A stretch of 64,000 bases of DNA from Streptomyces werraensis (lineage in GTDB: Bacteria; Actinomycetota; Actinomycetes; Streptomycetales; Streptomycetaceae): positions 262,492 to 326,491 of the forward strand of contig BNBX01000008.1 of the NCBI GenBank assembly GCA_014656175.1, in the 5' to 3' direction. Below the pieces are notes generated by a model that saw only the letters and a program-made list of their open reading frames with translations, ran no database searches and had not been told where the DNA came from. The translations under genes and the position numbers were made by a program. This document shows, piece by piece, positions 1 to 7,702 of the stretch (position 1 is its first letter; each line of letters opens with the position of its first letter).

Positions 1-304
1 ACGGACCGGGCACGTACTGGGTGGCGAACCAGGGGCGGTCCGCCTCCAGGTCGGCGGCGACCAGCCGGGCCGTGCAGCCGCCGCGGATGCGCCGGGCCGC
101 CGAGACCTCGCGGGCGAACCGTGAGCGGAACTCCTGGTCCTCCGCCAGATCGGGGCGGATGACCTTCAGTGCGACCCGCTGCCCCTTCTTGTCGGAGCCC
201 AGGTAGACCACGCCCATCCCGCCCGCGCCGAGCCGTCGGTGAAGCCTGAAAGAGCCGACGACGCGCGGGTCCTCGCGCCTCAGGCGCATCATCGCCATGT
301 TCAT
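1..304 (-). CDS. Ser/Thr protein kinase, N-terminal part (cut by window edge)
   Basis: The reverse strand encodes the start of a Hanks-type serine/threonine kinase that runs off the left end of the window, so only about 101 residues are visible. The glycine-rich ATP loop LGAGGMGVVYLG lies near residues 25-36 and the nucleotide-binding lysine of VALKVI is at about residue 47. The phrase WFATQYVPGP at the edge is the hinge region of such kinases. Start choice is uncertain: in-frame ATGs occur at 304, 298, 292 and 289 with no clear Shine-Dalgarno sequence. Family knowledge: many actinomycete kinases of this kind have a C-terminal membrane segment and sensor domain, which cannot be checked here. 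It is transcribed divergently from the small gene at 509. Confidence 0.9.
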   Translation of the reverse strand, partial: MNMAMMRLRREDPRVVGSFRLHRRLGAGGMGVVYLGSDKKGQRVALKVIRPDLAEDQEFRSRFAREVSAARRIRGGCTARLVAADLEADRPWFATQYVPGP

Positions 305-508
305 CCCCGCTGCCCGGTCCTGTGACGTGCCACAGCTTACGTTTCCACACCCGTCCGTGCGCAGAGGCCGCGCCCTCTCCGTTCGACGGATTGTCAGTGG
401 CCGGTGGGAGACTTGAAGTGTGGTCAGGGAGGGCCTGAGCAGGCCGGGTTCGCGCGAGGGCGGACCTGTCCGGTCCCAACCACCCGACGGCGGAGGGGGA
501 TTGATCGC

Positions 509-784
509 GTGAAGGGTGACCGGGTCGAGATCGTCGTGGACGCAGGGGACACGACGCGTACGTACGAGGTGGTGGCCTCGCGGGCGGGCCGCAGGGTCGA
601 GACGGCGGTACGACGAGGGGTGGTCGAAGTGAGCGAAGTCACCCGAACCGGGGCTGTGGTGCGCACCGCGCGTTTCATGGCGAACCGGGTGCTCGCCCTG
701 GTGGAGCAGCCCGTCCCGCGCCAGGACACCTCGGAGGGAGCGGGCCGCGGCGGCCGTCCCCTCGGGGATGTCCCCGAGGCGTAG
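509..784 (+). CDS. small conserved hypothetical protein (91 aa)
   Basis: A 91-residue soluble protein of unknown function. The start is the GTG at 509, chosen because a strong purine-rich ribosome site (GGAGGGGGA, 492-500) lies 8 bases upstream; an upstream in-frame ATG at 404 has no such site. The N-terminal part (residues 1-65) alternates charged and hydrophobic residues (VEIVVDAGD, TYEVVASRAGR, GAVVRTARF), which suggests a small beta-sheet domain. The last 25 residues are Gly/Pro/Arg-rich and probably disordered. No membrane segment or catalytic motif is visible. The divergent kinase gene begins about 200 bases upstream. Confidence 0.75.
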   Translation: MKGDRVEIVVDAGDTTRTYEVVASRAGRRVETAVRRGVVEVSEVTRTGAVVRTARFMANRVLALVEQPVPRQDTSEGAGRGGRPLGDVPEA

Positions 785-982
785 GACGCCGTCTCCACCC
801 AGGGGAGTACGGCGCGGCGGCCCGCTCATCCTCCGGGAGGCCCACCGATCGGTACGAGGGCATGACGTGCCGGAAGCCTGAAACCCATAGATTCGATGTC
901 GAGCGGCGGGTGCAGCACTCGTCCCCCGAGGTCGGACGCCCGCCGCTGTCAAAGACAACAGAAACGGTCAGGAGAAGGGGCC

Positions 983-1162
983 ATGGCGTACACGGCACCG
1001 CGGACACTGCTCCGCACGCGGGATCGCGGCGAGGGCCGCCGGCACCCGCTGGTGGCGACGCTCATGGCCCTGCCCCTGGCGGTCCTGCTCCTCCTCGTCT
1101 TCGACGGGTGGGAGCTGGTGACCACACAGGCGTCGTCCGTGGGCGAGATGCTGGGACGCTGA
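983..1162 (+). CDS. small single-pass membrane protein (59 aa)
   Basis: A 59-residue protein starting at ATG 983, with a strong ribosome site (GGAGAAGGGG, 971-980) just upstream. The N-terminus is basic (RTRDRGEGRRH), followed by one hydrophobic segment at about residues 25-43 (VATLMALPLAVLLLLVFDGW) and a short polar tail. Positive-inside reasoning puts the N-terminus in the cytoplasm. The function is unknown. A near-perfect intrinsic terminator at 1252-1290 closes the transcript, which supports this being a real short transcription unit and not a chance frame. Confidence 0.7.
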   Translation: MAYTAPRTLLRTRDRGEGRRHPLVATLMALPLAVLLLLVFDGWELVTTQASSVGEMLGR

Positions 1163-1251
1163 ATTCAGCGACCCCAGGCCCGGAAGAGCGGTCCGGGCGG
1201 GGACATCCACCCATGAAACCCCGTGGGGACGGGGGTGCGGCGGACGGCAAG

Positions 1252-1290
1252 ATGCCGGCGCAGCTGGGGAGCTGCGCCGGCATTGCTTTT
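1252..1290 (+). terminator. intrinsic terminator after the 59-aa membrane protein gene
   Basis: A perfect 14-bp stem (ATGCCGGCGCAGCT at 1252-1265 with its complement at 1270-1283) closes a GGGG loop and is followed by TGCTTTT. The T-rich side is on the + strand. Confidence 0.85.
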
Positions 1291-1334
1291 CCCCACCCGC
1301 GAGGACGCCCGTCCGCCCCGCGTAGCCTCACCCC

Positions 1335-2261
1335 GTGACCGAGGACCTCCTCCCCGCCCTGGCCGCCCGCGCCGCGGCGGCGGCCCACGCCCGCGACCCC
1401 GCCTGCCCCTGCACCGCGGCCACCCTCGTCCACCGCGAGGACACCACCGTCGTCCGGCACGCCGTCGCGGTGGCCAAGGCGCACCCCGCGGAGACGGACA
1501 CCGCCGAGCTGGCCGTGCGGACCGCCGTCGCCGCCCGCCTTCCCGGCATCCTGCTGCCCCCGCTCACCCCGGCCCCGGCCGAGCTGCACGGCCGCCCGGT
1601 CACGTACTGGCCGTACGGCATGCCCGTGGGCCCGGACGACCCGGACGCCGCCCCCTGGGAGGAGGCGGGCGTCCTCCTCGCCCGCCTGCACCGGACCCCG
1701 CTCCCCGAGGCCGTCCCTCCCATGCGCGGACCGGAGAAGGCCGCCCGCGCCGTGGCGCTCCTCGGGGACCTCGCCCCGCGCCACCCGGCGGCCGCCCCCG
1801 TGCTGGACGCCTGGGCGGACCTCCCTCCGTGGGCCCGCGGCGAGGCGCCCGCGCCGGGGCCCGTACGCCTCTGTCACGGCGACTTCCACCTCGGGCAGCT
1901 GATACGCGACCGCGCTCCCGGCGGCCCGTGGCTGCTGATCGACGTGGACGACCTCGGTGCGGGCCCGCCGGTGTGGGACCTGGCCCGCCCCGCCGCCTGG
2001 TACGCCGTGGGGATGCTCGACCCCGACGCCTGGCACCTCTTCCTGACCGCCTACCGCGCCGCCGGCGGCCCCGCCGTACCGCCCGACGGCGATCCCTGGC
2101 CCGTGCTGGACGTCCCGGCCCGCGCCCTCACCGCGCAGACCGCCGCCCGCGCCGTCACCAAGGCGGCCGCGGCGGGCCGGCCGCTGGACGAGGTGGAGGA
2201 GTGGCTGGTCGACGCCTGTGCCCGCATGCGGTCCGTACCGGCCGCAGCTCCGGCGGACTGA
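1335..2261 (+). CDS. aminoglycoside phosphotransferase (APH) family protein
   Basis: A 308-aa protein of the APH/choline-kinase fold. The catalytic loop CHGDFH is at about residues 180-185 (the Asp is the expected catalytic base) and the Mg-binding Asp sits in LIDVDDLGAGPPVWDL at about 202-217. The N-terminal lobe is short and the usual ATP-binding lysine is not obvious. The substrate is unknown. Most such actinobacterial proteins are small-molecule or macrolide-like kinases of undefined role, and nothing here argues for antibiotic resistance. The start is GTG 1335. A -10-like TAGCCT at 1323-1328 lies only 6 bases upstream with no ribosome site, so the mRNA may be leaderless. Confidence 0.8.
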   Translation: MTEDLLPALAARAAAAAHARDPACPCTAATLVHREDTTVVRHAVAVAKAHPAETDTAELAVRTAVAARLPGILLPPLTPAPAELHGRPVTYWPYGMPVGPDDPDAAPWEEAGVLLARLHRTPLPEAVPPMRGPEKAARAVALLGDLAPRHPAAAPVLDAWADLPPWARGEAPAPGPVRLCHGDFHLGQLIRDRAPGGPWLLIDVDDLGAGPPVWDLARPAAWYAVGMLDPDAWHLFLTAYRAAGGPAVPPDGDPWPVLDVPARALTAQTAARAVTKAAAAGRPLDEVEEWLVDACARMRSVPAAAPAD

Positions 2262-2361
2262 CAGAATCTCCCCGGCGTAGGGTGCAACCGGCCCACAGCC
2301 GGACGGAGTCTGTCCAGCTGATACGCGAAGCAGATACGAACGGCGAGGAGTTGACCAGAAG

Positions 2362-2649
2362 ATGCAGTGTCCGAAGTGCCGTGCCCCGATGCACACGTAC
2401 AACCGCAACGGTGTCCAGATCGAGCAGTGCAGCGGGTGCCGGGGGATCTTCCTCGACTACGGCGAGCTGGAGGCGCTGACCCGGCTCGAGTCCCAGTGGT
2501 CGCAGCCCGCCCCGCCCCCGCCGGCCGCCCCCCAGGCGTACCCCCCGGCCGCGGCGCCGCAGGCCCCGGCGTGGGGAGCGCCGCACGGCGGCCACTACGG
2601 CGGTCACCGCCGTCACAAGAGCTTCGGCCACATGCTCTTCTCCAGCTGA
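2362..2649 (+). CDS. TFIIB-type zinc-ribbon protein (95 aa)
   Basis: A short protein with an N-terminal zinc ribbon: Cys3-x2-Cys6 and Cys23-x2-Cys26 (CPKC...CSGC), followed by GIFLDYGELE, the signature of the zf-TFIIB (PF13453) family. Residues 47-75 form a Pro/Ala linker, and the tail is His/Gly/Arg-rich (GGHYGGHRRHKSF), which may bind metal or nucleic acid. A GAGGAG-like site precedes ATG 2362. The family function is undefined. The gene converges on the tRNA cluster and shares a terminator with it. Confidence 0.85.
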   Translation: MQCPKCRAPMHTYNRNGVQIEQCSGCRGIFLDYGELEALTRLESQWSQPAPPPPAAPQAYPPAAAPQAPAWGAPHGGHYGGHRRHKSFGHMLFSS

Positions 2650-2660
2650 CGGGCACACGA

Positions 2661-2692
2661 CGAAGCCCCCGGTCGCAGGACCGGGGGCTTCG
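2661..2692. terminator. bidirectional terminator between zinc-ribbon gene and tRNA cluster
   Basis: A perfect 14-bp stem (2661-2674 with 2679-2692) around the loop GCAG, placed between convergent units: the zinc-ribbon gene on the + strand and the five-tRNA cluster on the - strand. Confidence 0.8.
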
Positions 2693-2699
2693 AGCCGTG

Positions 2700-2771
2700 T
2701 GGACGATACTGGGATTGAACCAGTGACCTCTTCCGTGTCAGGGAAGCGCTCTCCCGCTGAGCTAATCGTCC
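2700..2771 (-). tRNA. tRNA-Val (anticodon GAC), copy 1
   Basis: A full cloverleaf on the reverse strand. The acceptor stem is GGACGAT/ATCGTCC with discriminator A, the anticodon loop is CTGACAC (GAC, valine), and the T-loop is TTCAATC. CCA is not encoded. It is one of three Val-GAC genes in tandem, with copies 1 and 3 sharing the same acceptor stem. Confidence 0.95.
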
Positions 2772-2814
2772 TCGGGACCACGACCACTCCGCGGAGCGGA
2801 TCATGGGCACTGCG

Positions 2815-2886
2815 TGCGCGATACTGGGATTGAACCAGTGACCTCTTCCGTGTCAGGGAAGCGCTCTCCCGCTGAGCTAATCGCGC
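2815..2886 (-). tRNA. tRNA-Val (anticodon GAC), copy 2
   Basis: The body is identical to its neighbours, but the acceptor stem is GCGCGAT/ATCGCGC. Pairs 2 and 3 are changed on both strands, so pairing is kept. The discriminator is A and CCA is not encoded. Confidence 0.95.
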
Positions 2887-2925
2887 GGGGTCGGATCTTC
2901 GCAGATCCAGGATCCGGAGATCCAG

Positions 2926-2997
2926 TGGACGATACTGGGATTGAACCAGTGACCTCTTCCGTGTCAGGGAAGCGCTCTCCCGCTGAGCTAATCGTCC
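2926..2997 (-). tRNA. tRNA-Val (anticodon GAC), copy 3
   Basis: The gene has the same 72 bases as copy 1 (acceptor GGACGAT, anticodon loop CTGACAC, discriminator A). It lies immediately downstream of tRNA-Cys in the direction of transcription. Confidence 0.95.
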
Positions 2998-2998
2998 T

Positions 2999-3072
2999 TG
3001 GAGGTGGAGACGGGATTTGAACCCGTGTAGACGGCTTTGCAGGCCGTTGCCTCGCCTCTCGGCCACTCCACC
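2999..3072 (-). tRNA. tRNA-Cys (anticodon GCA)
   Basis: The acceptor stem is GGTGGAG/CTCCACC, the anticodon loop CTGCAAA (GCA), and the discriminator is T (U73, a known cysteine identity element). CCA appears to be encoded at 2999-3001, unlike the other tRNAs in this window. Confidence 0.95.
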
Positions 3073-3109
3073 AGGAGTGTAGGGGACCGGGAAGCCCCCT
3101 CTTCCTTCG

Positions 3110-3182
3110 AGCGGACGACGAGGCTCGAACTCGCGACCTCAACCTTGGCAAGGTTGCGCTCTACCAACTGAGCTACGTCCGC
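3110..3182 (-). tRNA. tRNA-Gly (anticodon GCC)
   Basis: The first tRNA of the reverse-strand cluster. The acceptor stem is GCGGACG/CGTCCGC, the anticodon loop TTGCCAA (GCC, glycine), and the discriminator is T. The transcript probably starts in the 150-base gap between this tRNA and the divergent pabB gene. Confidence 0.95.
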
Positions 3183-3335
3183 CTGTCGTTTCGGTCCGCT
3201 TGCGCGTCCCGGCGACGAACTGAACTCTAGCGGATTCCGGGGCCAGCACAAAAACCCGTTTGTGCAGCGTGCTGCGCTGCGCCTGCTCAGGGGCGTGGTC
3301 ACGTCACCCGCGCGCCCCCGCCATAGACTCGTGGC

Positions 3336-4388
3336 GTGCACGACCTGCCACCTCTCGCGCGCTTCGGTGACCGCGTCGCCACCGGCCTCGCCGACGTCAC
3401 CGACGACCCCGCCGCCCTCGACTCCTCGGGCTTCTGGGCGGTCGCCGCCGACTTCGAGGGGCGCCTGACCTGCGCCCGGTTCCACGACGTCCGCACCGAG
3501 CCCGTGCCGCCGCCGGCATCGGGCGCCTGGCGGGGACCGGCGGCCGGCGACTGGACGTCCTCCCTCGACCGCGCCGCGTACACGGCGGCGGTGCGCCGCA
3601 TCCGCGACCACATAGCGGCGGGCGAGGTCTACCAGGCGAACCTCTGCCGCGTCCTGTCCGCCCCGGTGGCCCCGGACGCCGACGTGGACGCCCTCACCGC
3701 CCTGCTGGCCCGCGGCAACCCGGCCCCCTACGCAGGAACGATTCGGCTGCCGCGGCACGGAGTGGAGATCGCCACCGCCTCGCCCGAGTTGTTCCTGCGC
3801 CGGGACGGCCGGACCGTCGAGTCCGGGCCGATCAAGGGCACCGGCCGCACCGAGGCGGACCTGCTGGAGAAGGACTACGCCGAGAACGTCATGATCGTCG
3901 ACCTGGTCCGCAACGACATCGGACAGGTCTGCGCCACCGGCACCGTCACTGTCCCCGACCTCTGCGCCGTCGAGAAGCACCCGGGGCTGGTCCACCTCGT
4001 CTCCACGGTCCGCGGCGAGCTGCGCGGCGGTGAGGGCTGGCCGGGGCTGCTCCGCGCCGCCTTCCCGCCCGGCTCCGTCACCGGGGCGCCCAAGTCCAGC
4101 GCGCTGCGGATCATCGACGCTCTGGAGACCGCCCCGCGCGGCCCCTACTGCGGCGGGATCGGCTGGGTCGACGCCGACCGCGGCACCGGCGTGCTCGCCG
4201 TCGGCATCCGCACCTTCTGGATCGACCGGGACGCCGACGGCGCGGCCGTGCTGCGGTTCGGCACCGGCGCCGGCATCACCTGGGGTTCCGACCCCGAGGG
4301 GGAGTGGCGCGAGACCGAGCTGAAGGCTTCCCGGCTGCTCGCGGTAGCGTCGGGGACGTACCAGGTGAGCGAAAGGATCCAGACGTGA
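3336..4388 (+). CDS. pabB: aminodeoxychorismate synthase component I (PabB-like)
   Basis: A 350-aa chorismate-binding enzyme. It is predicted to convert chorismate plus ammonia to 4-amino-4-deoxychorismate in p-aminobenzoate/folate synthesis. It has the C-terminal chorismate-binding domain only, with GEVYQANLCR at about 91-100, PIKGTGRTEADLLEKD at about 165-180, GAPKSSA, and GAGITWGSDP near the end. PIKGT with a lysine is the PabB form; anthranilate synthases carry PIAGT. The N-terminal extension is shorter than in most PabB proteins and no amidotransferase partner (PabA) is adjacent. The start is GTG 3336; TAGACT at 3324-3329 suggests a leaderless mRNA. It overlaps pabC by 4 bases (GTGA), which couples their translation. 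Confidence 0.87.
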   Translation: MHDLPPLARFGDRVATGLADVTDDPAALDSSGFWAVAADFEGRLTCARFHDVRTEPVPPPASGAWRGPAAGDWTSSLDRAAYTAAVRRIRDHIAAGEVYQANLCRVLSAPVAPDADVDALTALLARGNPAPYAGTIRLPRHGVEIATASPELFLRRDGRTVESGPIKGTGRTEADLLEKDYAENVMIVDLVRNDIGQVCATGTVTVPDLCAVEKHPGLVHLVSTVRGELRGGEGWPGLLRAAFPPGSVTGAPKSSALRIIDALETAPRGPYCGGIGWVDADRGTGVLAVGIRTFWIDRDADGAAVLRFGTGAGITWGSDPEGEWRETELKASRLLAVASGTYQVSERIQT

Positions 4389-5206
4389 AGATCTGGCTCG
4401 ACGGCGCGCTGCGGGACTCCGAGTCCGCCCGCGTCTCCGTCTTCGACCACGGACTGACCGTGGGCGACGGCATCTTCGAGACGGTGAAGGCCGTGGACGG
4501 CCGGCCGTTCGCCCTCACCCGGCATCTCGACCGGCTGACCCGCTCGGCCCGGGGCCTCGGGCTGCCCGACCCCGACCTCGACGAGGTCCGCCGCGCCTGT
4601 GCCGCCGTCCTGGAGGCCAACCCCGTGCCGCTCGGCCGGCTGCGCCTCACCTACACCGGCGGACACGGCCCGCTCGGCTCCGACCGGGGCGACAAGGGCC
4701 CGACCCTCGTCGTCGCCCTCGGCGGGACCACCCGCCGCCCGGACACCACGGCAGTCGTCACCGTGCCCTGGACCCGCAACGAACGCGGCGCGCTCACCGG
4801 CCTGAAGACCACCTCGTACGCCGAGAACGTCGTCGCCCTCGCCCGCGCGCACGAACACGGCGCCTCCGAGGCGCTCTTCGGCAACACCGTCGGACAGCTC
4901 TGCGAGGGCACCGGGTCGAACGTCTTCGTCGTCCTCGACGGCGAGATCCACACCCCGCCGCTCGCCTCCGGCTGCCTCGCGGGCATCACCCGCGCCCTGG
5001 TCGCCGAGTGGACCGGGGCCAAGGAGACCGACCTGCCGCTGGACGTCCTGCGCGAGGCCGACGAGATCTTCCTCACCTCCACCCTGCGCGACGTGCAGGC
5101 CGTGCACCGCGTCGACGACCGTGAACTGTCCGCCGCGCCCGGCCCGGTGACGGCCAAGGCCATGCGGATCTTCGAGGAGCGGTCCGCGGCGGACATCGAC
5201 CCGTGA
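4385..5206 (+). CDS. pabC: aminodeoxychorismate lyase / class IV PLP aminotransferase
   Basis: A 273-aa fold-type IV pyridoxal-phosphate enzyme, expected to release pyruvate from aminodeoxychorismate to give p-aminobenzoate. Features seen: SVFDHGLTVGDGIFET near residues 18-34, the PLP lysine in LKTTSY at about residue 141, and EGTGSNVFVV and LASGCLAGITR, which bind the cofactor phosphate. The start is GTG 4385, overlapping the pabB stop and preceded by GAAAGGA; the gene pair therefore encodes both steps of pABA synthesis. Branched-chain or D-amino-acid aminotransferases have the same fold, but the coupling to pabB argues for the lyase role. Confidence 0.87.
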   Translation: MKIWLDGALRDSESARVSVFDHGLTVGDGIFETVKAVDGRPFALTRHLDRLTRSARGLGLPDPDLDEVRRACAAVLEANPVPLGRLRLTYTGGHGPLGSDRGDKGPTLVVALGGTTRRPDTTAVVTVPWTRNERGALTGLKTTSYAENVVALARAHEHGASEALFGNTVGQLCEGTGSNVFVVLDGEIHTPPLASGCLAGITRALVAEWTGAKETDLPLDVLREADEIFLTSTLRDVQAVHRVDDRELSAAPGPVTAKAMRIFEERSAADIDP

Positions 5207-5255
5207 GGGGCCGGAAAACCGGCTGAAGCCGGGGGCGCGGCGGGGTAGAACTCCC

Positions 5256-6083
5256 GTGATGACCACCACCCTGCGGCCGACCGAGCCGCTCCAGCGGAAC
5301 CCCGACGGGACGCGTTCGCGTCACTTCCACGTCTGCGTGAACAGCCGTCCCGTGGGGGAGGTGCGCCTCGGCACGGACCCCGTCTTCGGCGACGCCGTGG
5401 CCCGGATCGTCAGCCTGCGCATCGACGAACCCGACCGCCGGCGTGGCCGGGGCACGGTGGCGGCCCTCGCGGCGGAGGAGGTGGCGCGCGGCTGGGGCTG
5501 CCGCCGCATCGAGGTCACCGTCCCCGCCGAACCGGGCACCGCCCTCGCCCTCGCCACGGCACTCGGCTACGTCGTGCGCAACCGGACGATGGAGAAGGCC
5601 CTCTGCGCCACCCCGCCCGCCCTGCCCGACGGCGCCCGCGCACGCCCCATGACCGAGGAGGAGTTCGGCCCCTGGCAGACCGAGAGCTCGGCCGACTACG
5701 CGCGGGAGTGGGCGCGTCGCGGGGTGCCTGAGGCGGAGGCGCTGGCCAAGGCCGCCGCCGACGAGGCGGCGCTGCTGCCTGACGGCCTCGCCACGGAGGA
5801 CATGCTCCTCAGCGTCCTCGAGCACGAGGGCGCGGTGGTCGGCACGCTCTGGCTCGCGGTGCGCGGGGAGCGCGCGTACGTGTACGACGTCGAGACCCGG
5901 CCCGCCCACCGGGGTCGCGGCCACGGACGCAGCCTCATGCTGCTCGCCGAGGCCCAGGCGGCCGCCGCGGGCAACCGGACCATCGGCCTCAACGTCTTCG
6001 CGGGCAACACCCCGGCCGAACGGCTCTACGACTCGCTCGGCTACACCGCGACCCGCTACTCGCTGTACAAGCCGCTGGTGTAG
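5256..6083 (+). CDS. tandem-domain GNAT N-acetyltransferase
   Basis: A 275-aa protein with two GNAT acetyltransferase domains: one at about residues 20-115 (IVSLRIDEPDRRRGRGTVAA is its acetyl-CoA pyrophosphate loop region) and one at about 125-275 (VETRPAHRGRGHGRSL, then NVFAGNTPAERLYDSLGY). Both carry an R/G-rich loop, though the second matches the family better, so the first may be a non-catalytic copy. The substrate is unknown. The start is GTG 5256 or the adjacent ATG 5259; TAGAAC at 5246-5251 just upstream suggests a leaderless transcript. It lies about 50 bases after pabC but need not be functionally linked. Confidence 0.85.
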   Translation: MMTTTLRPTEPLQRNPDGTRSRHFHVCVNSRPVGEVRLGTDPVFGDAVARIVSLRIDEPDRRRGRGTVAALAAEEVARGWGCRRIEVTVPAEPGTALALATALGYVVRNRTMEKALCATPPALPDGARARPMTEEEFGPWQTESSADYAREWARRGVPEAEALAKAAADEAALLPDGLATEDMLLSVLEHEGAVVGTLWLAVRGERAYVYDVETRPAHRGRGHGRSLMLLAEAQAAAAGNRTIGLNVFAGNTPAERLYDSLGYTATRYSLYKPLV

Positions 6084-6110
6084 CGGCCGGGACGGAGGGG
6101 ACGGGCGGGG

Positions 6111-6635
6111 TCAGGCGTCCTGCCCGGTCAGCAGCCGGTCCGCGATCTCCTCGATCCGCTCGCGCAGCCCCTCCTGGCTCCTGCCGCCGTCGAGCCGCTC
6201 CCCGCCGATGACGTACGTGGGCGTCCCGGTCACCCCGATCGCCTTGCCCTCGGCCTGGTCCGCGTCGACCACCAGGATGTGCCGGCCGTCGATCAGGGCG
6301 GTGTCGACCTCGTCGGCGTCGAGGCCCAGCTCGCGGGCGACCTCGACCAGGACCGCCTCGCCCCGGCGCTCCAGTTCCTCGACCCGGCCGAGCACGGCCT
6401 CCGCGTAGTCCCAGCCCCGGCCCTGCTCCCACGCCTCCTCGGCGGCCTGGGCCGCGGCGAAGGCGTGCTTGTGCTTCTCCAGCGGGAAGTGCCGCAGCCG
6501 GATCTCCAGCCGGTCGCCGTACCGGGCACGCAGGGCGCGCAGGTCGTCCAGGGCGGTCCGGCAGTCCGAACACTGCAGCTCGCACCACACGTCGAGGACA
6601 GGGGCGGCGGGGCGGGCGGGGGAGGAGTCACTCAT
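6111..6635 (-). CDS. DsbA-family thiol oxidoreductase, cytoplasmic type
   Basis: A 174-aa thioredoxin-fold protein. The redox motif is C22-S-D-C25, preceded by another Cys at 18 (VWCELQCSDC), and the cis-proline loop GTPTYVIGG lies at about 137-145. An all-helical insertion sits between the two halves, as in DsbA. There is no signal peptide or lipobox, so it resembles cytoplasmic FrnE-like DsbA relatives and not the secreted DsbA. The ATG at 6635 has GGAAGA upstream. Substrates are unknown. It converges on the double GNAT gene. Confidence 0.8.
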   Translation of the reverse strand: MSDSSPARPAAPVLDVWCELQCSDCRTALDDLRALRARYGDRLEIRLRHFPLEKHKHAFAAAQAAEEAWEQGRGWDYAEAVLGRVEELERRGEAVLVEVARELGLDADEVDTALIDGRHILVVDADQAEGKAIGVTGTPTYVIGGERLDGGRSQEGLRERIEEIADRLLTGQDA

Positions 6636-6866
6636 GACCGACAGTCTTCCAGCCGCACCCCGGCACCACCCAATCCGGCCCCGGACCCGCGTCCCCGGCC
6701 CGAGACCCTCAGGCGTGTGCCGACCGGCACCTTCGGAGGAGCCCGGACCCGGAGATGTCCCTGATGTCCGCCCCGGGCATGGCCGCTCGGGGCTCGGCGG
6801 GTGCAGGATGGAGAGGACGCCGGCGAAGCCCGTCGTGACCGCACGCACGCTGCCCTGGAGGACCGG

Positions 6867-7316
6867 ATGATTGCCGAGACCGTCTGCTCCGCCGTCGCCG
6901 CGGCAGGCCTGGGCATCGCGGTGGTCACGGCCTACCGCAAGCGCTACCTGACGGCGACGCGCATCGCCGCCTACGCGCTCGTGCCGCTCGGTCTGGTGAT
7001 GACCGGCGTCGTCGAGTGGCTCGCGGACACCGCTTTCAGTCCGGTCGCCTGGGCTGGCTTCGGCGTGCTGGGCCTGTCCTGGCTGATGTTCGCCGCGACC
7101 CGCACGGTGGAGCGCCGGCGCGGCGGCACCCGCAAGGAACGCAAGGCGGCAAGGGAGACGGCCACCCCCGCCGCCACGGCGCCCGGCGCGTCCGCGCCCG
7201 CCCTGGGACAGGCGCCCGCCCGCGGACAGAGCCCCGCGCCCCGGCAGAAGCCGGCCGCACAGGGGGACGACGACTTCAGCGACATCGAGGCCATCCTCAA
7301 GAAGCACGGCATCTGA
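6867..7316 (+). CDS. integral membrane protein, unknown function (149 aa)
   Basis: A 149-aa protein with three predicted membrane segments (about residues 5-22, 33-50 and 60-78). A basic stretch (RTVERRRGGTRKERKAARE) and an Ala/Pro/Gln-rich cytoplasmic linker follow, ending in a short conserved-looking C-terminus, DDFSDIEAILKKHGI. The start is ATG 6867, with GGAGGACC directly upstream. The acidic/amphipathic C-terminal tail could be a docking peptide, but this is inference. No family was recognised. Confidence 0.75.
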   Translation: MIAETVCSAVAAAGLGIAVVTAYRKRYLTATRIAAYALVPLGLVMTGVVEWLADTAFSPVAWAGFGVLGLSWLMFAATRTVERRRGGTRKERKAARETATPAATAPGASAPALGQAPARGQSPAPRQKPAAQGDDDFSDIEAILKKHGI

Positions 7317-7465
7317 CCACCCAGGACCACATGCGTCACAGGGGGACCCGGACCGCGCGGAAGTGATCACGCTCTGACCGGTAGACCGCGCTTTCCGTGT
7401 GCGCACATGCTCTCCACGAGTGTTGATCGCGTCCGGCGCGTCCGATGCGTCATCATCGCGGCGAG

Positions 7466-7618
7466 ATGCTGGACACGACACAGAGCGATGCCGCGCCGCA
7501 GCAGGGCGAGCCGCGCGGATGCCTCTTCGCCCTATCCCAGCCACCGCTGATGATCTTCCTTGCGGTGATCGGGTGTCTGCTGCTCACGGCCGCCTTGCAC
7601 GACCTGCTGTGGCTGTGA
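7466..7618 (+). CDS. small membrane protein (50 aa)
   Basis: A short frame from ATG 7466 to TGA 7616-7618. It has a polar N-terminus (MLDTTQSDAAPQQGEPRGC), then LFALSQPPLMIFLAVIGCLLLTAALHDLLWL, which gives one clear membrane segment at about residues 27-45. The ribosome site is weak (GCGGCGAG). The gap between flanking genes (7317-7702) is otherwise empty, and the hydrophobic, Met/Ile-containing segment does not look like random G+C-rich translation. The function is unknown, and expression is unproven. Confidence 0.5.
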   Translation: MLDTTQSDAAPQQGEPRGCLFALSQPPLMIFLAVIGCLLLTAALHDLLWL

Positions 7619-7702
7619 GCCGTACCCGCGGTTCCCGGCGTCACCCGTCGGGACCGCGTCGGCCCGGCACCTCCCGTCACTCTCCGTGGCGGCCGGGGCG
7701 GA

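Noticed and set aside
1335..2261. Aminoglycoside resistance gene
   Set aside because: The APH fold alone does not show resistance, the gene lies in core chromosomal context, and no resistance-specific substrate residues could be identified.
2700..2997. Three 72-bp repeats separated by about 40 bp, like a CRISPR array
   Set aside because: Each repeat folds as a complete tRNA-Val. The repeats are far longer than CRISPR repeats and no cas genes are present.
3336..5206. Antibiotic-type aminodeoxychorismate genes of a biosynthetic cluster
   Set aside because: pabB and pabC are next to each other but no PabA, aminodeoxychorismate-modifying, polyketide or peptide synthetase gene is nearby, so folate supply is the simpler explanation.
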